A stretch of DNA of 64,000 bases from Radicibacter daui (GTDB taxonomy: Bacteria; Pseudomonadota; Alphaproteobacteria; Radicibacterales; Radicibacteraceae): the NCBI GenBank assembly GCA_030657355.1, contig CP131057.1:62001-126000 (forward strand), given 5' to 3'. Position numbers and translations under genes: made by a program. The notes beneath the pieces are model-generated. The model searched no databases, was not told where the DNA came from, and worked only from the letters and a program-made list of their open reading frames with translations. Below, piece after piece: positions 44,375-52,253 of the stretch (positions are counted from its first letter, which is position 1; every line of letters starts with the position of its first letter).

Positions 44375-44403
44375 AGTGTAGGGTTTACCCCTTAGTCCCA
44401 CAA
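44375..44403 (-). promoter_or_regulatory. Candidate sigma-70-type promoter of the srf operon
   Basis: On the minus strand TTGTGG (44398-44403) and TACACT (44375-44380) are separated by 17 bp, and the TACACT element lies 41 bp before the first srfA-like start codon. Both hexamers are only partial matches, so this is a position-supported guess. Confidence 0.3.
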
Positions 44404-44436
44404 GACGGGGACGAACTTCTTTTGGGGGCGTCGAGC

Positions 44437-45480
44437 ATGGGCGACACAGCGACCGGACAGGCCATCCCCGAAAGGGGTTTCTGGGCCGCGGTGCCGGGTC
44501 GGCGGGCGTGGCTCTTGCTGATGGTTTTGCTGCTGCTCCTGCTCCTGGGGGTTGCAGCCTGGATGGAGTGGCTGCGTCAGCCGCCGGTGATCGAAAAGAT
44601 CATACCAGCCCCGCAGGCGGCGCTTTCCGCTGAAGTGACATCCCGCGCGGCACAGCTTCAGTCCGAAGTGGAGGTGCTTGAAAAGGCCATCGCCGATGCC
44701 AGGGCGGCCGATCCAACGCTGTTATGTCCGCCGGGGCAACGATTGGAAGACGGGGCTGCAGCGGCACCCGCGCCGCTCGTGGCGCCCGCGGACGGACCGC
44801 TGCGGATATTGCCGATCAACGAATTGGCCGATCGGCTCGAGGGGGCGACGGTCCTTGTGCTGTCGGACACGACCGTCGCCACCGGCTTTTTTGTGGCACC
44901 TAATCTGCTGGTGACCAATCGTCATGCGGTGGAGGGATCGAAGGACGGCAAGGTTCTGATCGCAAGCCGCAGTCTCGGGCAGGCCCGTGCCGGACAGGTG
45001 CTGCGCAAGTCTCCGGAGGGGCAGCCCGGTGCGGCCGACTTCGCATTGGTAAAGCTGCTGGAGGGTGCGGCGCCGGCTGTGCTGCCGCTGACAAGTCGGG
45101 ACAGCAAGCTGACGGCCGTGGTCGCGGCGGGTTATCCAGGCCTTACCTTGCAGAACGACCCCGGATTCCGCCGGCTGGTTGCCGGGGATGCCCAGGCGGC
45201 GCCCGACCTCAACCTGACTCAGGGGGTGATCCAGTCGTCATTGACCTCGCCGCAGGGTGTGCCGGTGCTCGTCCATACCGCCTCGATCCTCCAAGGGAAC
45301 TCCGGCGGCCCGCTGGTCGATACCTGCGGCAGGGTGCTCGGAGTCAATACTTTCATTGCCGTCGATGCCGAACAGTCTGGGCGCGTTTCCTACGCCCAGA
45401 CATCGGTAGCTATGAATGGGTTCCTCGCCCAGAGCGGTGGCAAACTTGCCCTTGACGAGCGTGACTGCCCCAGCAGCTGA
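44437..45480 (+). CDS. Membrane-anchored trypsin-like serine protease
   Basis: The ATG at 44437, preceded by GGGGGC, gives 347 residues; a GTG at 44371 is a weaker alternative. One Leu-rich helix (about 24-44) anchors it, followed by a short coiled coil (about 64-92). The protease domain, residues about 125-330, carries the triad His163 (VTNRHAV), Asp201 (AADFALVKL) and Ser289 (QGNSGGPLVD), as in DegP/HtrA-type enzymes, but no PDZ domain. The catalytic part should be periplasmic. It is divergent from the srf operon and its membrane segment resembles those of the SrfA-like proteins, which hints at shared function (inference). Confidence 0.83.
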   Translation: MGDTATGQAIPERGFWAAVPGRRAWLLLMVLLLLLLLGVAAWMEWLRQPPVIEKIIPAPQAALSAEVTSRAAQLQSEVEVLEKAIADARAADPTLLCPPGQRLEDGAAAAPAPLVAPADGPLRILPINELADRLEGATVLVLSDTTVATGFFVAPNLLVTNRHAVEGSKDGKVLIASRSLGQARAGQVLRKSPEGQPGAADFALVKLLEGAAPAVLPLTSRDSKLTAVVAAGYPGLTLQNDPGFRRLVAGDAQAAPDLNLTQGVIQSSLTSPQGVPVLVHTASILQGNSGGPLVDTCGRVLGVNTFIAVDAEQSGRVSYAQTSVAMNGFLAQSGGKLALDERDCPSS

Positions 45481-45501
45481 TGGGCAACAGCGGTTGCGTT
45501 T

Positions 45502-46959
45502 TCAGCCGCCATCCTGCTTCTGCCAGGCCGAGACGGCATCGCCGATGGGGCTATAACCCCGCCGGGCCATCGCCTCGTCCACCTGCGCGCGGTTGCGGTG
45601 GTCATGCGGCAGGTCGGCGATCAGCACGAAGCGTGGCGCAAGGCGGTCCAGCGCCGCAGCCAGAGTGCCGTTGCCGAGATCGGCGACGCCACCGGCAATG
45701 AAACCGCCCTTCAGCACATCGGGCAGCACCGGGGCCAGCGCGATCTGGCCGGCAACACCGGCGCTTTCGTAAAGCGCCGTTACCTCCGCCCTGTCCGCGT
45801 CCCGCTGGGCGTGGACATTGAGGCGGGAGAGATCCGCCGCATCGGCGGCAAAAACCGGGTCAAGGCCGGGCAGGAAGCCCGTCTCCAGCTTGATGGCGAC
45901 GCGGTTGACGCCCTGCAGGAACTCGTAGGCCGCAAGGCGCAGATCGAGCAGCGGCGCGGCGCGCTCTGCAAAGGTGCTGACCCGCCGGTCCCAACTGGCT
46001 GGGAAGGGGCCGGAAAGGCTGCCGCCGCTAACAAGCGCGGCCATCTGCTCGAAACGATGCTGTGGCAGATGCTCGCGCTTCAGGCGCGCGGCGCCGGCAG
46101 CGGCGATGCGGCGGCAAAGCGCCGGATCGGCGAGAAGCGAGCGAACCGTCGCGACCAGCGGCGTCGGCCCGTCATAGGTCAGGAGCTCGCTACCAACGTC
46201 AAAAAGGGCTTCCAGCCCGGCCTGCGGGCGCAGCGCATCGGTCAGCAGCATGCCGCCATGGGCCAGCACCTCGAAGACGCGCAGATTAACGTCGCCATTG
46301 AGCGAGCAGTTGAAGTTGACCTGCGAAGTGGCATAGGCCTGCGCGGCAACCGGCTGCGGCGCGCTGCCCGTGCGCAGCGGCAGGTCGGTTGCCTGCATCG
46401 CCTCGATGAGGTGACGGCGCACCGGGTGCAGATCGCCTGCCTGCCCCACGAAAGTGACGATGGGGGCAAGCTGCGGCGGCGGCGTGACCGGATGCAGGGT
46501 GAGGTTGAAGCCCGGCAGCCAGTAGGCGTTTTCAACCCCGGCTTCGGCAAAGAAGTGCAGCGGCCGGCGGCCATGGTCCGTCACCACAAGGGTGAAGGGC
46601 TCCGAACGGGCATAGGCCGTCATGGTGCGCAGCGGCGTTTGCATGTGCTGCGTATCGCCGACGATCAGCACCTTGGGGCACGGGATCGCGCCAAGGTTGG
46701 CCGGCATGTTGGAGCGCGTGGCGTCCGACTTTATGACGATGAGGTCGGGCTTCTGCTCGGCCGGCAGGCGGGCCACGACGGCGGCCATGTCATAGCTGCC
46801 GGCGGGCGTCTTGAGGCTGAGGCAGCGCCCGCCCTCGAACCTGTCCTCATAAAACGGCCCGCAATCGACCTGATACGGCGACAGGCGGGTTGCCTGCATG
46901 TAGGCGGGGCTGGTGTGGTAGGCGTAAAGAACCTTGAGGTGGGCGAAGGGTGAAGTCAC
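45502..46959 (-). CDS. CgeB-like glycosyltransferase
   Basis: The 485-residue protein has a GT-B style fold: LKVLYAYHTSPAYMQ at the N-terminus, PCPKVLIVGDTQHMQTPLRT, and in the second half APIVTFVGQAGDLHPVRRHLIEAM plus NGDVNLRVFEVLAHGGMLLTDALRPQAGLEALFDVGSELLTY. The latter is the conserved C-terminal motif of CgeB/GT1_2 transferases. The last about 170 residues look like an additional domain with EVTALYESAGVAGQI. It is the last gene of a three-gene operon with WbpE- and WbpB-like genes, overlapping by 4 bp. It probably transfers the modified sugar those enzymes help make. Confidence 0.75.
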   Translation of the reverse strand: MTSPFAHLKVLYAYHTSPAYMQATRLSPYQVDCGPFYEDRFEGGRCLSLKTPAGSYDMAAVVARLPAEQKPDLIVIKSDATRSNMPANLGAIPCPKVLIVGDTQHMQTPLRTMTAYARSEPFTLVVTDHGRRPLHFFAEAGVENAYWLPGFNLTLHPVTPPPQLAPIVTFVGQAGDLHPVRRHLIEAMQATDLPLRTGSAPQPVAAQAYATSQVNFNCSLNGDVNLRVFEVLAHGGMLLTDALRPQAGLEALFDVGSELLTYDGPTPLVATVRSLLADPALCRRIAAAGAARLKREHLPQHRFEQMAALVSGGSLSGPFPASWDRRVSTFAERAAPLLDLRLAAYEFLQGVNRVAIKLETGFLPGLDPVFAADAADLSRLNVHAQRDADRAEVTALYESAGVAGQIALAPVLPDVLKGGFIAGGVADLGNGTLAAALDRLAPRFVLIADLPHDHRNRAQVDEAMARRGYSPIGDAVSAWQKQDGG

Positions 46960-48056
46960 GGCTTCGCCACTTCCAGGAACGCCTCGACGGCCTTCTCCGC
47001 CTCATCCAGCGTGGTGGAGCCGCACATCGGCAAGCTCAGCACCCGCTGCGAGATGCGCTCCGTCACCGGCAGGTCGCCCTTGCGATAACCCAGCTCCTTG
47101 AAGCAGGGCTGCAGGTGGAGCGGCACCGGATAATGCACCCCATGGCCGACGCCCTTGGCGGAGAGATGCTTCATCACCTCATCCCGGTTGGAGGTCTCCA
47201 CCACATAGAGGTGATAACAGGGGTTTGCGCCCTTCATCGGCTCAATGGTCTTGAAGCCGGCCTGCTTGAGGCGCCCGTCATAATGCGTGGCAAGGGTGCG
47301 GCGCTGGCGCGTCCACTCGGCCAGATGCGGCAGCTTGGCCGACAGGATGGCCGCCTGCAAAGTATCGAGCCGGTAATTGTAGCCGACCTGCGTGTGCTCA
47401 TATTTCGAGATGCGGCCATGGTCGAGCAGCATGCGCAGGCGCTTGGCCTGATCCTCATCCCGCGTCATGACGAAGCCGGCATCGCCGAAGGCGCCGAGGT
47501 TTTTGCCCGGGTAGAAGCTGAAGCAGCCGAAATCGCCGATGGTGCCAAGGCCGCGCCGGTCGAGCGTGGCGAGATGAGCCTGGGCGGCATCCTCGATCAG
47601 CGTCAGGTGATAGGTATCCGTCACCGCGCGAATGCCGTCGACATCGGCGGCAGTGCCGTAGATATGTACCGGCATGATGGCTCGAGTGCGCGGACCGGGG
47701 GAAAGCCGGTCCGGGTCCAGCGTGTAATCGCTGGGGCGGATATCGGCAAAAACCGGGGTGGCGCCGGCATGGATCACGGCTTCTGCCGTTGCCACGAAGC
47801 TGTGCGCCGGCACGATGACTTCATCACCCGGGCCGACGCCCGCCAGTTCCAGCGCCAGATGCAGCGCGGCGGTGCCGTTGGCGCAGCCATGGCCAAAAAA
47901 CCCGCCCTGCGCCGAGATGAAATCGTTCTCGAAGGCCGCGACCTGCGGGCCGTTGATAAAGGCGTTGCTGTCGATGACGCCGGCAATGGCGGCATCGATC
48001 TCGCCGCGAATGCTGTCGATCTGGCGTTTCAGATTAACGAAGGGGATTGCGCTCAT
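46956..48056 (-). CDS. DegT/DnrJ/EryC1/StrS sugar aminotransferase, WbpE-like
   Basis: The 366-residue PLP enzyme shows IPFVNLKRQIDSIRGEIDAAI at the start, NGTAALHLALELAGVGPGDEVIVPAHSF, LIEDAAQAHLA, and the Schiff-base Lys in SFYPGKNLGAFGDAGF. This is typical of 3-aminotransferases such as WbpE/WlbC that convert UDP-3-keto-GlcNAc acid to the 3-amino sugar using glutamate. It overlaps both neighbours by 4 bp. With the WbpB-like dehydrogenase and the WbpD-like acetyltransferase at 24546-25130 it accounts for most of the UDP-2,3-diacetamido-glucuronate route. Confidence 0.85.
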   Translation of the reverse strand: MSAIPFVNLKRQIDSIRGEIDAAIAGVIDSNAFINGPQVAAFENDFISAQGGFFGHGCANGTAALHLALELAGVGPGDEVIVPAHSFVATAEAVIHAGATPVFADIRPSDYTLDPDRLSPGPRTRAIMPVHIYGTAADVDGIRAVTDTYHLTLIEDAAQAHLATLDRRGLGTIGDFGCFSFYPGKNLGAFGDAGFVMTRDEDQAKRLRMLLDHGRISKYEHTQVGYNYRLDTLQAAILSAKLPHLAEWTRQRRTLATHYDGRLKQAGFKTIEPMKGANPCYHLYVVETSNRDEVMKHLSAKGVGHGVHYPVPLHLQPCFKELGYRKGDLPVTERISQRVLSLPMCGSTTLDEAEKAVEAFLEVAKP

Positions 48057-49138
48057 GACCGGTTTCCTCCCACCAGATGGCGGCCAAGCTTGCTGTGTGC
48101 GGTTTCGAACCGCAGCTTTATTTCCTGGCCGGTGGCAATCGATTCATAGATGGCGGCAATCAGCTCCAGCGATTTGCGGCCTTCAAGGCCATCGACCAGG
48201 GCATGGCCGCCGTCGCGGATGGTTGCGACGCAATTATTGAGATAGGCGCGGTGGCCGAAGCCATAGACATCCGGCGGGTTCACCGAGAATTTCTGCGTGA
48301 TCTCGCCATCTTCCGGCACCGGATTGCTAAAGGCCCAGGTTTTGATTTCGTTGACGGCAAAACCGCCGATCTCGACCGTGCCGGTCTCCCCCATCAGCGA
48401 GAGCGAGCCTTCCAGATTCTTCGGCCGTACGGCGGTGGTGGCTTCCACCACGCCGATGGCGCCGCCGCGAAAACGGATGACGGCAACGCCGGTATCTTCT
48501 GTCTCGATTTTTGCCAGCGCCGTCCGCGCCGTTGCGTAAACCGAAACAGGCTCGCCGAGGAACCATTCCAGCAGGTCGACATGGTGGCTCGCCTGGTTGG
48601 CGAACACGCCGCCATCCTGCTCCCACGTGCCGCGCCAGCTATCCTGATCGTAATAGGACTGGTCGCGCATCCAGCGCACGCGCACCGTGCCCATCACCAT
48701 CTTGCCGAAACGCCCGGCCTCAAAGGCTTCGCGGGTTTTCACCACCGGCACGTTGCAGCGGTTCTGCTTGACGACGAAGAGCTTGATGCCGCTCTGGTCG
48801 CAGGCGCGGATCATGTCATCCGCATCTTCCAGCGTCAGCGCCATCGGCTTTTCAACGATGATGTGCTTGCCGAAGCGGGCGAGCTTGACCGTCAGCTCGG
48901 CATGGTTGCCGCTGGGGGTGAGGATGGAGACGACATCCACCTTGTCCCCCATATGCATCAGCATGTCTTCGGCATGCTGGAAGTAGGGCACGCCGAATTT
49001 TTCGCCGAACTCCTTCGCCCGGTCGCGCTGGATATCGCACACAGCCGTAAGGCGCGCGCCTTCGATGGCGCCGGCGGCCAGCAGTTCGGCATGGCGGATC
49101 CCGATACGTCCGCACCCGATCAAGGCAAAGCCCAGCAC
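48053..49138 (-). CDS. Gfo/Idh/MocA family sugar dehydrogenase, WbpB/WlbA-like
   Basis: The 361-residue NAD(P)-dependent enzyme has the Rossmann start FALIGCGRIGIRHAELL, the catalytic Lys in VEKPMALTLEDADD, and WMRDQSYYDQDSWRGTWEQDGG followed by FANQASHHVDLLEWFLGE, a signature of WlbA/WbpB. Such enzymes oxidise C3 of UDP-GlcNAc acid so that an amino group can be added. It is first in its operon, with tandem 10-bp repeats about 140 bp upstream. Confidence 0.85.
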   Translation of the reverse strand: MLGFALIGCGRIGIRHAELLAAGAIEGARLTAVCDIQRDRAKEFGEKFGVPYFQHAEDMLMHMGDKVDVVSILTPSGNHAELTVKLARFGKHIIVEKPMALTLEDADDMIRACDQSGIKLFVVKQNRCNVPVVKTREAFEAGRFGKMVMGTVRVRWMRDQSYYDQDSWRGTWEQDGGVFANQASHHVDLLEWFLGEPVSVYATARTALAKIETEDTGVAVIRFRGGAIGVVEATTAVRPKNLEGSLSLMGETGTVEIGGFAVNEIKTWAFSNPVPEDGEITQKFSVNPPDVYGFGHRAYLNNCVATIRDGGHALVDGLEGRKSLELIAAIYESIATGQEIKLRFETAHSKLGRHLVGGNRS

Positions 49139-49275
49139 GACGCCCCCCTAACAGTAATGAGCGAATAATTAATTGATTTATCTTGGCTATCATGAAAGCA
49201 AGCCGCCGCGCCGTCCAGTGGCTTGTCTGCCCGGTTGAGGTGCCGTGCTCCGGTTGGCAAGGCGGAGGCCTTGCG

Positions 49276-49305
49276 TGGGCTTTTGTTGGCTCGGCAGACC
49301 ACCAG
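49276..49305 (-). repeat. Three tandem 10-bp direct repeats upstream of the WbpB-like gene
   Basis: ATGTCCACCA, ATGTCAACAG and ATGCCAACAT follow each other without gaps at 49276-49305. A 10-bp period places each copy on the same DNA face, as for cooperative regulator binding. They lie 138 bp upstream of the start codon at 49138. Confidence 0.4.
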
Positions 49306-49520
49306 ATGTCCACCAATGTCAACAGATGCCAACATTCCGGGGGTCTGTTCCGGGCGCACACCGGCGGGTGAAAAGGAAGGGACAGGGTCTGGCGGATGAA
49401 GCTGGGGCAGTCCGTAGCAGCCTCCCTTCGGCGAGATGATCGGAAGAGAATGGATAGGTAAAATATCCTATTTACTGCCTTTATCAACTTGTTTCTATCT
49501 GGCGGAACGTGGCTGAGTCA

Positions 49521-49560
49521 CAATCAGGCTGGCATCTCGGAACGGTTCCTTGCCGAGCAC
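49521..49560 (+). repeat. Left copy of a degenerate direct repeat flanking the retron
   Basis: 31 of 40 bases agree with 52741-52780 in the same orientation, including the exact 13-mer GGTTCCTTGCCGA apart from edge differences. Read on the minus strand it encodes LGKEPFRDASLI, compared with FGKEPFWDPCLM at the end of the LysR protein. It may be a lysR remnant or an insertion footprint. Confidence 0.5.
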
Positions 49561-49688
49561 AATGCTGTCGCCGCTTCAGGGCCGAGATATAAAGCACAGA
49601 ACGCCTTGCGGGACGGTATCCGCAAACAGCCAAAGGAGGCGATTGTCAGCGAATTACTGTCTCTGTGTTTAAAATAGAACAAAATATT

Positions 49689-50780
49689 TCAATCTTCGGA
49701 AAAAATAGGGTCAATAATTAGCTCTTCCAACTTATCGTCAGTTGATGCTATCCGCTTAATATAACCTCTAAGATCATGGTTAATTTTTTTTGCGGTGTCA
49801 TTATTTGGCTCGACAAAAAGCCAAAAAGATACGCGTCCTAGCAAGCGATCTATTTCCAACGGGTCAAATGTGCCTGTATTTTTTTGGTGTTCTATATAGC
49901 CGAATTTAAGTATGAAATAACTATCCCGTTTTATTTCCCTTATGGTTTCTCGGGGGATTTTAGGGGCGCCGGTGGAAATGGATATCCCCGTAACTACTTT
50001 CTTTGTGGTGGGTCCTGATATGAAAGTTTTTTTCCTATTTGGAAAGAATCCTTCAGATATAAGTATGCCCTCAACAATTTTTTCAAATCCATTCAGCGGA
50101 TTTTGAGAAGAGAATGACAAATCATCAGCGTATCTAGTGTAATTTATATCGAGTTTTGACGAAACTGCAGATAGACGCTTATCTATTTTTCTTGAAATTA
50201 TGTTGCTTAAATAGGGGCTTGTTGCAGCCCCCTGCGGTAGACTTCCGTCTTTAAAGCATATCGCTGAAAGATAGTACGCAACATTTGGTGTATATCCCAT
50301 TTTTATAAATTCATATATTCCTCGTCTAATTTTTATTGTTCCAAAAAAATCTTCGATATCCATTTTTAGCAAAAATTTTTTCCCAATATGTTGCTCAGCA
50401 TTTGTCAGTATAGATTTCTGGCTAATAAATCCATGTGCATGAGGGGATATTGGCATTTTAGAAAGAATGTTTTCTAGTATCCATCTTTGAGTGTACAGTA
50501 AACTAGGGGACGGTACACTGATGCTACGAAATCCACCTCTACGTTTCGGGAGGCGAAACTCTCTGTAGAATGTATTAGTATTCGAGATCATGCCGGCGAT
50601 TTTCGATGAATTCACGCCGGTTAGTTCTGATAGATGATTTATTTCAAATATTGGGGGCAAATTTGAGGTCGTTAGCTTTCTGACATACGACATATAGTTT
50701 TCTATTAAATAGCGCTTTTTCTTTGCGCGATTTTCAAAAAATTCTTCCCACTTTGACACGATTTCTAAAGTGTTTGTCAT
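49689..50780 (-). CDS. Retron reverse transcriptase
   Basis: The 363-residue reverse transcriptase makes the msDNA of a retron from the adjacent ncRNA. Motifs in order: YREFRLPKRRGGFRSI (about 72-87), the retron-specific NAEQH (NAxxH, 127-131), motif A LLKMDIEDFF with Asp141, LPQGAATSP (181-189), the catalytic YADD (217-220) and the retron-type VTG (263-265) that contacts the RNA. No maturase or fused effector domain is seen. It is the last gene of a unit with PRTase-like and winged-helix genes, with the ncRNA just upstream. AT-rich codon use unlike its neighbours indicates transfer. Such systems defend against phages. Confidence 0.95.
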   Translation of the reverse strand: MTNTLEIVSKWEEFFENRAKKKRYLIENYMSYVRKLTTSNLPPIFEINHLSELTGVNSSKIAGMISNTNTFYREFRLPKRRGGFRSISVPSPSLLYTQRWILENILSKMPISPHAHGFISQKSILTNAEQHIGKKFLLKMDIEDFFGTIKIRRGIYEFIKMGYTPNVAYYLSAICFKDGSLPQGAATSPYLSNIISRKIDKRLSAVSSKLDINYTRYADDLSFSSQNPLNGFEKIVEGILISEGFFPNRKKTFISGPTTKKVVTGISISTGAPKIPRETIREIKRDSYFILKFGYIEHQKNTGTFDPLEIDRLLGRVSFWLFVEPNNDTAKKINHDLRGYIKRIASTDDKLEELIIDPIFSED

Positions 50781-50803
50781 TTTTTGTTTCTTAGGGTGGG
50801 GGT

Positions 50804-50999
50804 CTGGAGCGATACCTACCTATATAATCGTAGATTCACTTCTACGGGCATCATTCCCCCTAGGGAATGGTGATCCGTAGATTTGCATCTGCAAGAGCAA
50901 GCGGATTTGCCCGGGCGGTTACGACCGGCGCTAATCCGCAGTGCTTAACGCGAGCCTAAATGGCCGAGGCGAATGCGCCTCTAAGCGCTATCGTTCCAA
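50804..50999 (-). ncRNA. Retron msr-msd RNA (predicted)
   Basis: The 24-nt-to-RT gap and foldable structure mark this as the retron RNA. The 5' a1 segment TTGGAACGATA (50989-50999, minus strand) pairs with a2 TATCGCTCCAG (50804-50814) with one mismatch and one G-U. A TAGC at the end of a1 offers the branching G (near 50988). The msr part has a perfect GAGGCG/CGCCTC hairpin and a GCC/GGC hairpin closed by GCTTA/TAAGC. The msd part has GCGGATT/AATCCGC and a long hairpin with CTACGG/CCGTAG outer and CATTCCC/GGGAATG inner stems. Exact ends are inferred. Confidence 0.7.
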
Positions 51000-51015
51000 G
51001 ACCCCTCATTTTATT

Positions 51016-51381
51016 CTACTGTTGATCCGCATTCGGCGCAATGCCTGACTTTTTACGCAATTGGTGACTTATAGAATGGAGGTTCGGCAAATATGGATCA
51101 CCAATTTTTAACTTGGGGTCGGCTTTAAAATACGCCCAGTGCCGATTTTTCTTTGTCAAAAAAATGTGCCGTCTATTTGCTATTAACCAATTTATTCCTT
51201 TTGCTGTCAATTTTATCTCGTAATTTTTGAAATTTATTATTTCAAATTTGCCATATCTTCTTATAAAATTTGATATTTGTCCCGCCGAAAGAAGGTATTT
51301 TTCATGAAAGTAATATACATTTACCCAATCCTGTTTCTGATAAAGTGTTTTTAGTATTTCTATTTCAAATGACTGATACAT
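51016..51381 (-). CDS. Retron-associated winged-helix protein
   Basis: The 121-residue protein has a small winged-helix pattern at about residues 5-75: FEIEILKTLYQKQDWVNVYYF, SAGQISNFIRRYGKF as recognition helix, and YEIKLTAKGINWLIANRR as the wing. Its ATG shares one base with the stop of the PRTase-like gene and is preceded by AGGAG. Its stop is 17 bp before the ncRNA. In PRTase-type retrons a DNA-binding accessory protein completes the effector module (from memory of published classifications). Confidence 0.75.
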   Translation of the reverse strand: MYQSFEIEILKTLYQKQDWVNVYYFHEKYLLSAGQISNFIRRYGKFEIINFKNYEIKLTAKGINWLIANRRHIFLTKKNRHWAYFKADPKLKIGDPYLPNLHSISHQLRKKSGIAPNADQQ

Positions 51382-52253
51382 TATATTCTCCTAAGTATGG
51401 GATTCCATTTTCTTCCATCTCGCAATTTGTTCCACCAAAATATAGGAAATACATTATTTGGTGGATTGCCGTTCTCAAATAGATAAGTACTTTCAGATTT
51501 TTTGTATCCAAGTTTGTATAGAGTTATAGATTTTCGTCCATTTTTTTTATTAAGTTTAGATTCAATATTGTTCATGCAGTTTAACGCATTTTGAAGGTCG
51601 GTCCCGATATAATGGTCACTTATACCCTTTTTCATCCAATTTGATGCGAAGTATTTGATATTAAATTTCTTTATATTACTCTCACTTTCTGCCATAGCAG
51701 CTAAAACACAAACATAAATTTCGATTTTCTTTGTTTGGAAAAGTGGATTTTTCTGTATCCAAGATATTGCTCTTGTTACTGAATCTCCCGTTCCCACAAA
51801 TTCGTCTAATAATATTATAGCTCCGGAATCTGGTGTGCTATCGAGCGCGTTTTGTAGTCCTGCTATAAAATTTCCGGTATGCCAGCCGTCGAATTGAGCC
51901 ATTCTAGATTTTAGCAACCATAGCATCGCAGATGAGCTATCTGCATATTTTTCGTTATTAATGGATGATATTATTGTATTTTTATAATCAAGCTTCCATT
52001 CGCTAGTGATTTTATCGGCCATCAGATCGAGATCTTTTTTTAACTTATCTTGAGATATGTAAGTAAATCTAGATAATAAATCACAAATTAGTTTTTGCTC
52101 ACCCAAAGATGAGCAAATTTCAATAGTCTCCGAAAGCTCGCTTTGTTTTTTCTCTAACCAGGGTTGATTTTGGCATAATTTTAAAATCGTAATGAATGTG
52201 GCCGTGTCTAACCGTGTCGAGCTGCGATCTATAGTATCTTCCTCAGCGGACAT
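51381..52253 (-). CDS. Retron-associated phosphoribosyltransferase-fold effector
   Basis: The 290-residue protein contains ILLDEFVGTGDSV (about 147-159), the PRPP-binding loop pattern of phosphoribosyltransferases, preceded by helical segments and followed by IEIYVCVLAAMAESESNIKK. The C-terminal 80 residues are of unknown fold. It has no sugar-base partner gene and is coupled to the winged-helix and reverse transcriptase genes. I infer that it is the toxic effector of the retron, released when phage disturbs the msDNA complex. Base composition is AT-rich like the rest of the island. Confidence 0.75.
   Translation of the reverse strand: MSAEEDTIDRSSTRLDTATFITILKLCQNQPWLEKKQSELSETIEICSSLGEQKLICDLLSRFTYISQDKLKKDLDLMADKITSEWKLDYKNTIISSINNEKYADSSSAMLWLLKSRMAQFDGWHTGNFIAGLQNALDSTPDSGAIILLDEFVGTGDSVTRAISWIQKNPLFQTKKIEIYVCVLAAMAESESNIKKFNIKYFASNWMKKGISDHYIGTDLQNALNCMNNIESKLNKKNGRKSITLYKLGYKKSESTYLFENGNPPNNVFPIFWWNKLRDGRKWNPILRRI

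Larger units (their letters stand above)
49139..49688. other. Intergenic junction between the sugar operon and the retron island
   Basis: About 550 bp with no convincing gene. It contains the three tandem 10-mers, a switch from GC-rich to AT-rich DNA at about 49440, and a 40-bp stretch (49521-49560) resembling the 3' end of the nearby lysR gene. A possible 62-codon frame at 49489-49677 on the plus strand is probably chance, because part of it is the lysR-like fragment read on the opposite strand. Confidence 0.6.

Noticed and set aside
27798..45480. A type VI secretion cluster
   Set aside because: Only the Tag-like sensor parts are present; no Hcp, VgrG, TssB/C, TssJ-M or ClpV-type gene could be found.
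49489..49677. 62-codon frame near the retron
   Set aside because: Part of it is the lysR-like fragment read on the opposite strand; no Shine-Dalgarno or known pattern.
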